Positions 1 through 8,205 of a stretch of 64,000 nt of DNA are shown piece by piece. Numbering within the stretch: position 1 is the first letter of the stretch; each line of letters opens with the position of its first letter. The notes under the pieces are model-generated. The model ran no database searches, was not told the origin of the DNA, and saw only the letters and a list, made by a program, of their open reading frames with translations. The stretch comes from Herbidospora sakaeratensis (lineage in GTDB: Bacteria > Actinomycetota > Actinomycetes > Streptosporangiales > Streptosporangiaceae): positions 269,458 to 333,457 of the forward strand of contig NZ_BBXC01000014.1 in the NCBI RefSeq assembly GCF_001570525.1. Reading direction: 5' to 3'. A program made the translations under genes and the position numbers.

Positions 1-815
1 GTGACGTCCACGCCGCCTGGACCGCCCTGCTGGCCTGGCGCGATGACGCCGCGGCCGCGCGCGAACAGGAGGCCGAGCAGGCCGAGGCGCGGTTCGAGCG
101 GGCCCGGGCGACCGCGCAGGAGGCCCGCCGGGTGCTGGCCGAGCGGGTCGCCGAGCACGGCGTCGTGGTGAACGCGGGCGACCGGATCGCCGAGCAGGTC
201 GCCCGGGCCGCCGCGCAGGCCGACGAGAGGCTCGCCCGGGTCAGGGAGGCGCGCGAGCGCGCCGCCGACCTGGCCGAGCGGGTTGCCGGCCATGAGGGGG
301 AGGCGCGGGTCGCCCACGAGCTGGCGCTGCTGCTGCGGGCCAACCAGTTCGAGCGCTGGCTCTGCGCCGAGGCGCTCGAACTGCTCGTCGCGGCCGCGTC
401 CGAGACGCTCAAGGATCTGTCCGACGGCCAGTACGAGCTCGTGCTCGGCGCCAGGGGCGACATCGAGGTCGTCGACTACGCCGAGGCGGGGTTGCGCCGC
501 AGCGCCCGGACCCTGTCCGGCGGGGAGACCTTCCAGGCCTCCCTGGCCCTCGCGCTGGCGCTGTCCGACCAGGTCGCGGGGCTCGCGGCGGCGGCCGCCC
601 GGAGCCTCGACTCGATCTTCCTCGACGAGGGGTTCGGCACCCTCGACCCGGCCACGCTCGACACGGTGGCCGCGACGCTGGAGAAGCTCGCCTCCGGCCA
701 TGAACGCATGATCGGCGTCGTCACCCACGTTCCGGCCCTGGCCGACCGGGTTCCGGTCCGGTTCGAGGTCTCCCGCGACGCCTCCGGCTCCCACGTCAGA
801 AAGGTGGTTCGGTGA
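1..815 (+). CDS. sbcC: SbcC-type exonuclease ATPase subunit, C-terminal part (5' truncated)
   Basis: The frame is open from base 3, so the gene begins upstream of the window. What is visible is the end of a coiled-coil arm (Ala/Glu/Arg-rich, to about base 300) followed by the C-terminal half of an ABC-type ATPase head. The head has the signature motif LSGGETFQASLALALALSD (about 507-563) and a Walker B/D-loop FLDEGFGTLD (about 619-648), then an H-loop context VVTHVPALADRVP. This arrangement is that of SbcC/Rad50, which with SbcD (Mre11) forms the MR complex that processes double-strand breaks and hairpin ends. sbcD would be expected upstream, outside the window. Its stop overlaps the next start by 4 nt (GTGA), which implies translational coupling to the NurA-like gene. 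Confidence 0.9.
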   Translation, partial: DVHAAWTALLAWRDDAAAAREQEAEQAEARFERARATAQEARRVLAERVAEHGVVVNAGDRIAEQVARAAAQADERLARVREARERAADLAERVAGHEGEARVAHELALLLRANQFERWLCAEALELLVAAASETLKDLSDGQYELVLGARGDIEVVDYAEAGLRRSARTLSGGETFQASLALALALSDQVAGLAAAAARSLDSIFLDEGFGTLDPATLDTVAATLEKLASGHERMIGVVTHVPALADRVPVRFEVSRDASGSHVRKVVR

Positions 816-1768
816 CCACCACGTACCACGCCCCCGGGTTCAGCGTCGATCCCTGGGACCCCGGCTACGGCGCGAGCCTGGCCTTCGAGGCCGAGATGGA
901 GGGCAGCAGCGCCGCCCTCACCCTCGACGTCGAGATCCCCGTCCTCCAATGGCGGCCGATCACCCCCGGCGCGACGGCGAAGGCGCCCGAGACGCTGCTG
1001 ATCGCCGACGGCGTGCGCCGGATCGACGCCCGGGTCTGGGTCGACGACCCCGAGGGCGGCTTCCCCGCGCCCGGCATCGCGGCCTCCTACGCCGCCGGGA
1101 TCGTCCGGTGCGGCGAGGGGGCCGAGCCCGTCGCGGTCGAGGTCAGGCGGGGGGTGTTCAGCCCGGCCAAAGGGGTGGCCGACCTGGTGGCGGGGCCGGT
1201 GACGTACACCTCCCACGAGGTGACCGGCGACGACGACGGGTCACTGGCGCTGCAGCAGAAACTGACCGAGCTCGAAGTCGACCTGGCCCTCAAATACCGC
1301 GCGCAGTCGGGGCATGAGGAACTGCTGGTCGTCGACGGGCCGCTGCGGGGGCGCACCCATCTGCCCAACGCGGTCGGCTACGTGAAGACCCACCACACGT
1401 CCTACCTGCCGCCGGCCCAGTCGGCCGTGGTGTCCGACCTCAAGCCGGGCCAGCGCACCCCGGTCTTCTTCATGGGCACGAACTGGAGCCGCTACGCCTG
1501 GTACCTGCGGCTGCCCACGATCTCGACGGCCCCGTGGGCCGGCATCGCCCGCTGCGAGGCCGGCGCCGACCTGTCGGCCGAGGACGCCGCCGAGCTCGCC
1601 GACCGGGTCACGCTCGCGCTGCCGCCGATGGCGGGGGTCGACTACAAAGACCCGAGGGCGCCGCAGAACCTGGTGCCGATCGGCGGGCTGGAGAAGCTGC
1701 TGCGCCACCGGCTAGGCGACGCGCGTCTGCTTTACCGCGCCCTCCGCGCGGCCGCCGTCGCCGGGTGA
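812..1768 (+). CDS. NurA-like nuclease-domain protein
   Basis: A 318-aa soluble protein with a GTG start overlapping the sbcC stop by 4 nt. Conserved-looking blocks are an early acidic motif LLIADGVRRIDARVWVD (about residues 63-79), ELLVVDGPLRG (about 170-180), VGYVKTHHTSYLPP, GQRTPVFF with SRYAWYLRLP, and a C-terminal PQNLVPIGGLEKLLRHRLGD. Two DG-containing acidic motifs followed by a VGYVK block and a late His/Arg block match the layout of the NurA 5'-3' nuclease family. I recall similar actinobacterial proteins usually annotated as hypothetical or NurA-domain. NurA normally works with the HerA ATPase in end resection; no HerA is visible here. Coupling to SbcC supports a DNA repair role. 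The family call is by motif memory, not by a search. Confidence 0.6.
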   Translation: MTTTYHAPGFSVDPWDPGYGASLAFEAEMEGSSAALTLDVEIPVLQWRPITPGATAKAPETLLIADGVRRIDARVWVDDPEGGFPAPGIAASYAAGIVRCGEGAEPVAVEVRRGVFSPAKGVADLVAGPVTYTSHEVTGDDDGSLALQQKLTELEVDLALKYRAQSGHEELLVVDGPLRGRTHLPNAVGYVKTHHTSYLPPAQSAVVSDLKPGQRTPVFFMGTNWSRYAWYLRLPTISTAPWAGIARCEAGADLSAEDAAELADRVTLALPPMAGVDYKDPRAPQNLVPIGGLEKLLRHRLGDARLLYRALRAAAVAG

Positions 1769-3817
1769 GGGCCCGTCGAGCTGGATGGCCCTGATCCCGG
1801 CGCTCAAAACCAGCGGCACCGCCAGGGCCAGGGCCATCGACAACACGGCCGCGCCCGAGTCGTTCACCAGCATGCCGACACCGCCGCTGACCAGCGCGCC
1901 GAGCAGGCCCGCCTTCAGCATGGGCGCCCGCTCGAACGCCACCGGCAGCACCCCGGCCGTCGCCGCGCCCGGCCGCAGCACCGCGAAGACCAGGAACGCC
2001 ACGGCGGCGATGACGACGGGCATCAGGTTGGGGCTGAGCAGGGTGCCCAGCATGGCGTCGAGCTTGCGCGCGATGACCGGCCAGAACGTGCCGTCGAAGA
2101 TCTGCCCGACGAACCGGCCCAGGTGGGTGCGCGACCCGGGCGGACGCCGGTAGTCGAGGTAGGCGATGGCCAGCACGGTCACGCCGCCGGCGACGCAGAA
2201 CAGGCCGAGCTTCCAGATCGACACCCGCCGCCCGGCCACGATGAGCGCGGCGACCGCGATGCCGGGCACGAACGCGATCACGCCGCCGAAGTCGCTGCCG
2301 ACGCCGGGCCAGCCGCCGAGGATCATCGCGAACACCCCCAGCCCGGCGATCAGGCCGACCGCGAGCGGCCGGCGGCCGTGCCGGACCAGCGTGTCGGCGA
2401 CGGCCGTGGCGACCAGCAGCACCGCCGTGGCCAGCAGCGCGAACGGGATGTTGCCCAGGCCGTAGTAGCGCGCCCCGACCACGCCGGTGTAGCCCATGAC
2501 GCTGTTGAGCTGCAGATGCGTACCGGAGAGGAGGTCGCCGAGCAGGACGGCGGCGGTGACGCCCGCGACGACGATGAGCGGCGCGAGGATGTTCTCCGGC
2601 CGGGTGAGCCGGGCCGCCCGCAACGCGACTACGCTCAGCACGACGTCGCCGGCGACCAGCCCGCCGACCAGGGTGAGCGTCGGGGCGGGGCCGGTCTCCC
2701 AGGGCGTGAGGTTGACCAGGTAGGTCGACACCGGGATCGACGCCAGCGCCACGGCGGCCACCCTGACCAGGCCCAGCGCCGAGCGGCGGCGCAGCAGGAG
2801 GAACGCCGCGCCGTAGAAGAGCACCTGCAGCACGGCCAGCGTGGTGAAGAAGACGCCGCCCATGTTCCGGATCGTCTGCCCGGCGGTGTCGGCGTTCCTG
2901 AGCCGGTCGACGGCCTCGTCGAGCGGGATCGGCGCGCCCGCCTTCAACGGCTGCCCGATGACGGTCGGCGGGATGGCGGCGGCCTGGCCGACGGCGTCGA
3001 ACAGGGTCGCGGTCAGGTCGGGCAGGATGATCATGTCGTCGCGGTGGGTCGAGCCCGACCCGAGCAGGCTGGTGCCGGTCGTGCCGGGCGCCCGCATCAT
3101 GGCCACCCGCAGGTGGGGCACCGAGCCGTGGTCGGCCAGGCCCGCGACCAGCACGGTCGCCGTGGCGGGCAGCTGGGCCAGCACCGCGCCCACCTGGGCG
3201 TCGGCCTGCCGGACCGCCGCCGCCCGGTCGGTCGCGGCGAGCGGCTCGGGCTCCTTCGACACCTTGCCGTCGGCGGCGATGTAGGGCCGGATCAGCGTGT
3301 CGACGTCGACCGCGATGACCGGCGCCGTCCAGTCGGCGACCTCCTCGACCGTGGCGTGGTAGCGGCCGACGGCGCCCTGGCCGTCGGACAGCGCCAGCAC
3401 CCCGCCCGGACCGACCGCCATCGTGCCGGTCAGCCGTCCGACCGACCCCGCGGTGGGCACCCCGGCGACCGAGGCGAACCAGCCGAACTCGTGGAGCCGG
3501 GTGGTGCCCTCGACCGGCTCGGGCGGCAGCCCGCACCGCTGGCCGACGGCCGACCTTACCCCCGCCGACACCGTCAGCCATCCGTCGTAGGGGCAGGTGA
3601 TCGTGCCGACCGCCTTCACCGACAACGACCCGACGGCGCTCTCGCCGGCCAGCCGCCACAGGTTGGGGGTGTCACTCTCGGTGACGTCGCTCCACATCAG
3701 GCCGGGCACCCCGATGAGCGCCACCTGCCCGGGGCCTTCCGCGCGGGCCGCCGCCGGCGCCCCCCACACGATCGCGACCAGCATGGCCGTGACCATCCCC
3801 GCAGCCCACCGCCGCAC
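1712..3817 (-). CDS. Secreted/membrane protein: alkaline-phosphatase-like N-domain plus polytopic membrane C-domain
   Basis: About 701 aa from the preferred GTG start, which is preceded by an AGAGGGGGAC ribosome binding site; an upstream in-frame GTG at 3850 is less likely. The N-terminus is a signal peptide or anchor (RRWAAGMVTAMLVAIVWGAPAAARA). An extracytoplasmic domain of about 300 residues follows, with the sequence VALIGVPGLMWSDVTESDTPNLWRL and a later THRDDMIILPDLTATLFD, reminiscent of the alkaline-phosphatase superfamily. The C-terminal half holds about nine hydrophobic segments and the block GARYYGLGNIPFALL, a GR[FY]YG[IL]GN-type motif I associate with a family of uncharacterised bacterial membrane proteins. 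The gene is convergent with the NurA-like gene and overlaps its 3' end by 57 bp. Substrate and role are unknown; cell-envelope polymer modification is a guess. Confidence 0.65.
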   Translation of the reverse strand: MRRWAAGMVTAMLVAIVWGAPAAARAEGPGQVALIGVPGLMWSDVTESDTPNLWRLAGESAVGSLSVKAVGTITCPYDGWLTVSAGVRSAVGQRCGLPPEPVEGTTRLHEFGWFASVAGVPTAGSVGRLTGTMAVGPGGVLALSDGQGAVGRYHATVEEVADWTAPVIAVDVDTLIRPYIAADGKVSKEPEPLAATDRAAAVRQADAQVGAVLAQLPATATVLVAGLADHGSVPHLRVAMMRAPGTTGTSLLGSGSTHRDDMIILPDLTATLFDAVGQAAAIPPTVIGQPLKAGAPIPLDEAVDRLRNADTAGQTIRNMGGVFFTTLAVLQVLFYGAAFLLLRRRSALGLVRVAAVALASIPVSTYLVNLTPWETGPAPTLTLVGGLVAGDVVLSVVALRAARLTRPENILAPLIVVAGVTAAVLLGDLLSGTHLQLNSVMGYTGVVGARYYGLGNIPFALLATAVLLVATAVADTLVRHGRRPLAVGLIAGLGVFAMILGGWPGVGSDFGGVIAFVPGIAVAALIVAGRRVSIWKLGLFCVAGGVTVLAIAYLDYRRPPGSRTHLGRFVGQIFDGTFWPVIARKLDAMLGTLLSPNLMPVVIAAVAFLVFAVLRPGAATAGVLPVAFERAPMLKAGLLGALVSGGVGMLVNDSGAAVLSMALALAVPLVLSAGIRAIQLDGPSPGDGGRAEGAVKQTRVA

Positions 3818-3919
3818 GGTGTCCCCCTCTGTCGACGCCACCAGGCACACGGCACCGTAGGGGGTCGGCGTGCGCCGCGTCCAGCGTCAACGTCGGCTGA
3901 TCGTGGAAGGGTTCCGATC

Positions 3920-4816
3920 ATGCGACTAGGACTCGGCCTGCCGTCCATCGGCCACCTCGCCTCACCCGGCTTCATCTCCTCGGTCGCCCGGAGCGCCGAG
4001 GCGCTCGGCTACCACTCGTTGTGGGTGGGCGAGCGCCTGCTCGACCCGGTCAAACCACGCAGCCGTTATCCCGGCACCCGTGACGGCGGCCTCCCGGAGG
4101 CCATGAAGATCGCCTACGACCCGATCACGACGCTGGCCTTCGCCGCCGCCGTGACCTCCCGGATCACGCTCGGCACCAGCGTCCTGTGCATGTTGCTGCA
4201 CAACCCCGTCGTGCTGGCCAAGCAGCTGGCCACGCTCGACGTGCTGAGCGGCGGCCGGTTGCGGGCGGGCCTGGGCCAGGGCTGGTCGCTCGACGAGATC
4301 GAGGCGGCCGGGAACGCGCCCGGCGGCCAGGGGCGGCGCAGCGAGGAGTTCGTGACGGTGCTCCGGGGGTTGTGGAGCGCCGGGAGGACGTCGTACACGG
4401 GGGAGTTCTTCACCGTGCCCGAGACGGCCTTCGAGCCGACGCCGGCGTCCTCCCCGCCCATCTATCTGGGGGTGTACGCCCCCCGCGCCGTCGAACGGGC
4501 CGGCCGCCTGGCCGACGGGTGGCTGCCGGGAGGGTTGCCGCTGGAGATGCTGCTGCCCCTGCGCGACACCCTGTTCGCGAGCGCCCGGAAGGCGGGGCGG
4601 CCGGAGCCGGAGGTGATCGTGCGGGCCAACGTGCGCTTCACCGGGACTAGGCGGCGGCCCTTCCAGGGCACGTGGGAGCAGGTCGCGGCCGACCTGGCGG
4701 CGTTCCGGGACGCGGGCGTCGACGAGGTCTTCCTCGACTTCGTCATGGACGACCCGAGCCTCACGGAGGAGGGCTTCGTCGAGCGCATGGAGCGGGCGGC
4801 GCGGATGGGGGAGTGA
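3920..4816 (+). CDS. LLM-class F420-dependent oxidoreductase
   Basis: 298 aa, ATG start with GGAAGG nine bases upstream. The sequence is a single TIM-barrel of the bacterial luciferase-like family: MRLGLGLPSIGHLASPGF at the N-terminus, SLWVGERLL, RITLGTSVLCMLLHNPVVLAKQLATLDVLSGGRLRAGLGQGW in the centre, and PPIYLGVYAPRAVERAGRLADGWLPGG towards the C-terminus. These are typical of actinobacterial F420-dependent members (the LLM class, also called the N5,N10-methylene-H4MPT reductase-like group). The substrate cannot be inferred. The gene stands alone between a convergent membrane protein and the blaI-like repressor; its stop TGA directly abuts the reverse-strand stop of that repressor. Confidence 0.88.
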   Translation: MRLGLGLPSIGHLASPGFISSVARSAEALGYHSLWVGERLLDPVKPRSRYPGTRDGGLPEAMKIAYDPITTLAFAAAVTSRITLGTSVLCMLLHNPVVLAKQLATLDVLSGGRLRAGLGQGWSLDEIEAAGNAPGGQGRRSEEFVTVLRGLWSAGRTSYTGEFFTVPETAFEPTPASSPPIYLGVYAPRAVERAGRLADGWLPGGLPLEMLLPLRDTLFASARKAGRPEPEVIVRANVRFTGTRRRPFQGTWEQVAADLAAFRDAGVDEVFLDFVMDDPSLTEEGFVERMERAARMGE

Positions 4817-5197
4817 TCAGTCGTCGTCGAGGAGGCGGCGCAGCAGGGCCTCGTCCTCCTCGGCCAGGTCGTCGACGAACCTGCGCAGCACGCCCGAGCG
4901 GTCGGACTCGCCCTGGAGCAGGGCGGTCATGCGCTGGGCGACCAGGTCGGCCGGGTCGACCAGGGCGCCGTAGCGGTGGGAGCGGCCCTCGCGCCTGCGG
5001 GTGACCGCCTGCTTCTTGTGCAGCCGGGTCAGCGTGGTGACCACGGCGCTGTAGGACAGCCCGCCCTCGGGGGCGACCAGGTCTCTGACCTGGCCCGGGG
5101 TGAGGGAGCGGCCGGCCTCGCGCAGGGCCGTCAGGATCGCCGCCTCCAGACCGCCGGGCGGGCGGCGGGCGTCGCGGTCACCGGGGTCCGTGTTCAT
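4817..5197 (-). CDS. BlaI/MecI/CopY-family transcriptional repressor
   Basis: 126 aa with an N-terminal winged helix (ILTALREAGRSLTPGQVRDLV ... GLSYSAVVTTLTRLHKKQAVTRRREGRSHRYGAL) and a short acidic C-terminal dimerisation/cleavage region (FVDDLAEEDEALLRRLLDDD). This is the standard BlaI layout. It is divergent from an M56 peptidase gene 66 bp away. BlaI-type repressors usually control themselves and their cognate M56 partner, and the peptidase relieves repression by cleaving the repressor. The inducing signal is unknown. No beta-lactamase or PBP gene lies nearby. Confidence 0.88.
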   Translation of the reverse strand: MNTDPGDRDARRPPGGLEAAILTALREAGRSLTPGQVRDLVAPEGGLSYSAVVTTLTRLHKKQAVTRRREGRSHRYGALVDPADLVAQRMTALLQGESDRSGVLRRFVDDLAEEDEALLRRLLDDD

Positions 5198-5263
5198 CGG
5201 ACCATCACCCTATATCGGGATGTTCCGGATCTAGTGGGAGGCTGAGGGCCGGGAGGTGCGGGG
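5198..5263. promoter_or_regulatory. Divergent promoter region with candidate BlaI-type operator
   Basis: 66 bp between the divergent repressor and peptidase starts. It contains the imperfect palindrome CCCTATATCGGG (5208-5219; 10 of 12 positions symmetrical), AT-rich in an otherwise very GC-rich context. That is the expected place for an operator repressing both genes. The site is inferred from symmetry and position only. Confidence 0.45.
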
Positions 5264-6178
5264 ATGTTCGATCACTTCGTGGTCTCGGTGGTGGTCGTGC
5301 CGCCGCTGGCCGTGCTCGTGGCCGCGCTGGTCGCGGGGCGGCTCGCCCCGGCGCTGGCCGCGCGGGTGCTGGCCTGGTCGGCCGTGGTGGTCGCGGTGGC
5401 CGGGACCGCCAACCTGCTGGTGTTCGCCCTGCACGCGGTCGCCGAGGTCCCGACCGTGGCGCATCTGATGGGGTGGTCCGACCGTGTCGTGCGGGCCGAC
5501 GTCGCCGAGGTGCCGTGGGTGTCGTGGGGGTCGGCGCCGCTGCTGGCGGCGGTGGTCGCCTCGACGGTGTGGACGCACCGGCGGCACCGCCGCGATCTGC
5601 GGGCCGGGCGGTCGTTCCCGCGCCCCGACGGCGACGTCCTGGTGGTCGACGACCCCGCCGTGACGGCCTTCGCGGTGCCCGGGCGGCCGGGCTGGGTGGT
5701 GGTCACCAGCGGCATGCGCGCGGCCCTGGACGACCGGCAGTACGCCGCGCTGCTGGCCCACGAACACGCTCATCTCGACGGCGCGCACCACCGGCTGGTG
5801 CGGCTCGCGGAGCTGGCCGGGGCCGCCCATCCGGCGCTGCGCTGGGTGAGCGCCAAGGTCGGCTTCCTGGTGGAACGGGCCGCCGACGAGCGGGCGGCGG
5901 CCGAGGTGGGCGACCGGCGGCTGGTGGCCCGGGCGGTGGGCCAGGCGGCGCTGGTGGCGGCGGGCCGCCCCGCGCTGGAGCGGGTGCCGAGTGTGCTGCA
6001 CGCGGCGGCGGGGGCGGTGCCCCGGCGGGTCGCGGCGCTGCTGGCGCCGGAGCGGCGGACGTCCACGCTGCCGGCCCTGCTGCCGATCCTGGTGGCGGTG
6101 GGCACGGTCGTGTGGACCGGCGAGGCCGTCGAGGACCTGCGGGAACTGCTGGAACAGGCGGCCGGCTGGCTTGGTTAG
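5264..6178 (+). CDS. M56-family membrane metallopeptidase (BlaR1-like, no sensor domain)
   Basis: 304 aa, ATG start with GGGAGGTG upstream. Two hydrophobic segments at the N-terminus (about residues 5-25 and 35-60) and one near 90-100 precede a cytosolic zinc-protease domain. The catalytic HExxH is H166-E167-H168-A169-H170 (in LLAHEHAHLDGAHH), followed by the zinc-binding acidic helix in ERAADERAAAEVGDRR. A final hydrophobic stretch (LPALLPILVAVGTVVW) lies near the C-terminus. No penicillin-binding sensor domain is present, so it is the short actinobacterial version of BlaR1/MecR1. With the divergent BlaI repressor it forms a two-gene signal-responsive switch. The stop codon lies inside the efe iron box. 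Confidence 0.85.
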   Translation: MFDHFVVSVVVVPPLAVLVAALVAGRLAPALAARVLAWSAVVVAVAGTANLLVFALHAVAEVPTVAHLMGWSDRVVRADVAEVPWVSWGSAPLLAAVVASTVWTHRRHRRDLRAGRSFPRPDGDVLVVDDPAVTAFAVPGRPGWVVVTSGMRAALDDRQYAALLAHEHAHLDGAHHRLVRLAELAGAAHPALRWVSAKVGFLVERAADERAAAEVGDRRLVARAVGQAALVAAGRPALERVPSVLHAAAGAVPRRVAALLAPERRTSTLPALLPILVAVGTVVWTGEAVEDLRELLEQAAGWLG

Positions 6179-6193
6179 GTGAGCCTATGTTAA
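6175..6193. promoter_or_regulatory. Iron box (IdeR/DtxR/DmdR operator) of the efeUOB operon
   Basis: TTAGGTGAGCCTATGTTAA matches 15 of 19 positions of the DtxR consensus TTAGGTTAGCCTAACCTAA as I recall it. It lies 37 bp before the efeU start. The first bases overlap the stop codon of the M56 gene. Iron-loaded IdeR/DtxR would repress the operon when iron is sufficient. Confidence 0.75.
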
Positions 6194-6229
6194 CTTCTAC
6201 CGCGTGTAGCTGAGCGGTGGGAGTCTCCT

Positions 6230-7054
6230 TTGTTCGCGAGTTATCTGATCGGCCTGCGTGAGGGCCTGGAGGCGACCCTCGTCGTCTCGGTCCTGGTCGC
6301 CTTCCTGGTCAAGAGCGACCGCACCGACCGGTTGCCGCACGTCTGGGCCGGCGTGTTCGCGGCCGTGGCGCTGTCGGTCGGCTTCGGCGCGGTGCTGACC
6401 TTCACCGCCGCCAACCTGGGCCACACCGGCCAGGAGCTGTTCGACGCGGTCACCTCGTTGCTGGCGGTCGTCTTCGTCACCTGGATGATCTTCTGGATGC
6501 GGCGGGCCGCCCGCATGCTCTCGGGTGAGCTGCGCGGCAAGTTGTCCGAGGCGCTGGAGCTGGGCTCCCTGGCCGTCGTCGTCATGGCGTTCCTGGCCGT
6601 GGCGCGCGAGGGGCTGGAGACGGCGTTGTTGTTCTTCGCCTCCGTGCAGGGCGCGACCACCTCGGCGCAGCCGCTGGTCGGCATCACGCTGGGCCTGCTC
6701 ACCTCGGTGGCGCTCGGCTACGCCCTCTACAGGTCGGCCGTGCGGATCAACCTCACGACGTTCTTCACCTGGACCGGCCTGCTGCTGATCCTGGTCGCCG
6801 CGGGGATCTTCAAGTACGGCGTCCACGACCTGCAGGAGGCGAACATCCTGCCCGGCCTGAGCACCTACGCCTTCGACGTCACGGGCGCGCTGCCGCCCGA
6901 CTCCTGGTACGGCGCGCTGCTCGCCGGGATGCTCAACATCACCCCGCAGCCCAGCGTCCTGGAGACCCTCGCCTGGGCGGTCTACCTGCTGCCGACCCTC
7001 TACCTCTTCCTCCGGCCGTCCCGGCCGCAGCTCGCCCCCGCCCGCGTGGCCTGA
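6230..7054 (+). CDS. efeU: FTR1-family iron permease EfeU
   Basis: 274 aa integral membrane protein with about seven hydrophobic segments. It carries the two REGLE iron-binding motifs that define FTR1/EfeU permeases: LREGLEATLVVS at residues 8-19 and AREGLETALLFF at about 124-135. The start is TTG with GGTGGGAG upstream; family members begin at this point (MFASYLIGLREGLEA), so the start is well supported. First gene of an efeUOB operon, with EfeO 11 bp downstream. It imports iron delivered by the periplasmic or extracytoplasmic partners EfeO and EfeB. Confidence 0.95.
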   Translation: MFASYLIGLREGLEATLVVSVLVAFLVKSDRTDRLPHVWAGVFAAVALSVGFGAVLTFTAANLGHTGQELFDAVTSLLAVVFVTWMIFWMRRAARMLSGELRGKLSEALELGSLAVVVMAFLAVAREGLETALLFFASVQGATTSAQPLVGITLGLLTSVALGYALYRSAVRINLTTFFTWTGLLLILVAAGIFKYGVHDLQEANILPGLSTYAFDVTGALPPDSWYGALLAGMLNITPQPSVLETLAWAVYLLPTLYLFLRPSRPQLAPARVA

Positions 7055-7065
7055 ACAGGAGCACC

Positions 7066-8205
7066 ATGTCCGCCATCACCCGTCTCGCCGCCGGCGTGCT
7101 CGCCCTGGCCGCCCTGACGGCCTGCTCGGCCGAAGAACCGGGAGGCCCCGCCACGGCGCAGGCCCCGGCGAAGACCGGCAAGGTCACGGTCGCCGCCAGC
7201 GACACCGCGTGCGAGGTCGGCGTCACGGAGCTCGCCGCGGGCACCAGCACGTTCGCCATCACCAACGGCGGCAGCAAGGTCACCGAGTTCTACGTCTACG
7301 CCCCGGGCGACCGCGTCATGGCCGAGGTCGAGAACATCGTGCCCGGCCTGACCCGCGAGCTGATCGCCGAGCTGCCCGCCGGGACCTACGAGACCGCCTG
7401 CAAGCCCGGCATGGTCGGCAAGGGCATCCGCAACGCGCTGACCGTCACCGGCGAGCACAAGCCGCTGACCGCCGACGCCGCGCTCGCCGAGGCCACGGCC
7501 AGCTACAAGCGCTACGTGAAGACCCAGAGCGACACCCTGCTGGTCAAGACGCAGGAGTTCGTCGACGCGGTCAAGGCGGGCGAGATCGACGAGGCCAAGG
7601 CGCTGTTCCCGGTCGCGCGCACCTACTGGGAGCGCATCGAGCCGGTCGCCGAGATCTTCGGCGACCTCGACCCCGCCATCGACGCCCGCGAGGCCGACCT
7701 GGCCGAGGGCGAGGAGTGGACCGGCTTCCACAAGATCGAGAAAGACCTCTGGATCACCAAGGACATCAGCCAGGACGGCCCGATCGCCGACAAGCTGATC
7801 ACCGACGTGAAGACCATCGTCGACAAGGCCAACGCGGCCGAGCTCACCCCGCTCAACCTGGCCAACGGCGCCAAGGAACTGCTCGACGAGGTCGCCACCG
7901 GCAAGATCACCGGCGAGGAGGACATCTGGTCCCACACCGACCTGTGGGACTTCGCCGCCAACCTGGCCGGGTCGAAGGCGGCGGTCCAGTCGCTGCGCCC
8001 GGTGCTGGAGGAGCGCGACGCCGACCTGGTCGCCACGCTCGACGAGAAGTTCGCCGCCGCCGAGGCCGAGCTGGGCGCGCACCAGAAGGGCGACGGCTGG
8101 CGGCTGCACGACGAGCTGTCCAAGGACGAGCTGAAGCGGCTCTCCGACGTGATCAACGCGCTGGCCGAGCCGATCAGCAAGATCGCGCCCCTGGTGGCCC
8201 ACTAG
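7066..8205 (+). CDS. efeO: EfeO iron-uptake lipoprotein (cupredoxin plus M75/imelysin domain)
   Basis: 379 aa. The N-terminus is a lipoprotein signal ending in the lipobox LTAC (residues 16-19). A cupredoxin-like domain follows (about 35-135, VAASDTACEVGVTELAAGTSTFAITN). The rest is an imelysin/peptidase-M75 helical domain with the metal-associated motif GFHKIEKDLW (HxxE). Length and order match full-length EfeO. It is thought to bind iron outside the membrane and pass it to EfeU. Its TAG stop is directly followed by the efeB ATG, with no spacer. Confidence 0.95.
   Translation: MSAITRLAAGVLALAALTACSAEEPGGPATAQAPAKTGKVTVAASDTACEVGVTELAAGTSTFAITNGGSKVTEFYVYAPGDRVMAEVENIVPGLTRELIAELPAGTYETACKPGMVGKGIRNALTVTGEHKPLTADAALAEATASYKRYVKTQSDTLLVKTQEFVDAVKAGEIDEAKALFPVARTYWERIEPVAEIFGDLDPAIDAREADLAEGEEWTGFHKIEKDLWITKDISQDGPIADKLITDVKTIVDKANAAELTPLNLANGAKELLDEVATGKITGEEDIWSHTDLWDFAANLAGSKAAVQSLRPVLEERDADLVATLDEKFAAAEAELGAHQKGDGWRLHDELSKDELKRLSDVINALAEPISKIAPLVAH

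Noticed and set aside
2123-3919. Apparent 5' extension of the F420-type oxidoreductase by about 600 residues
   Set aside because: The extension is antisense to the membrane protein gene and low in complexity; the family start is the ATG at 3920 with its own ribosome binding site.
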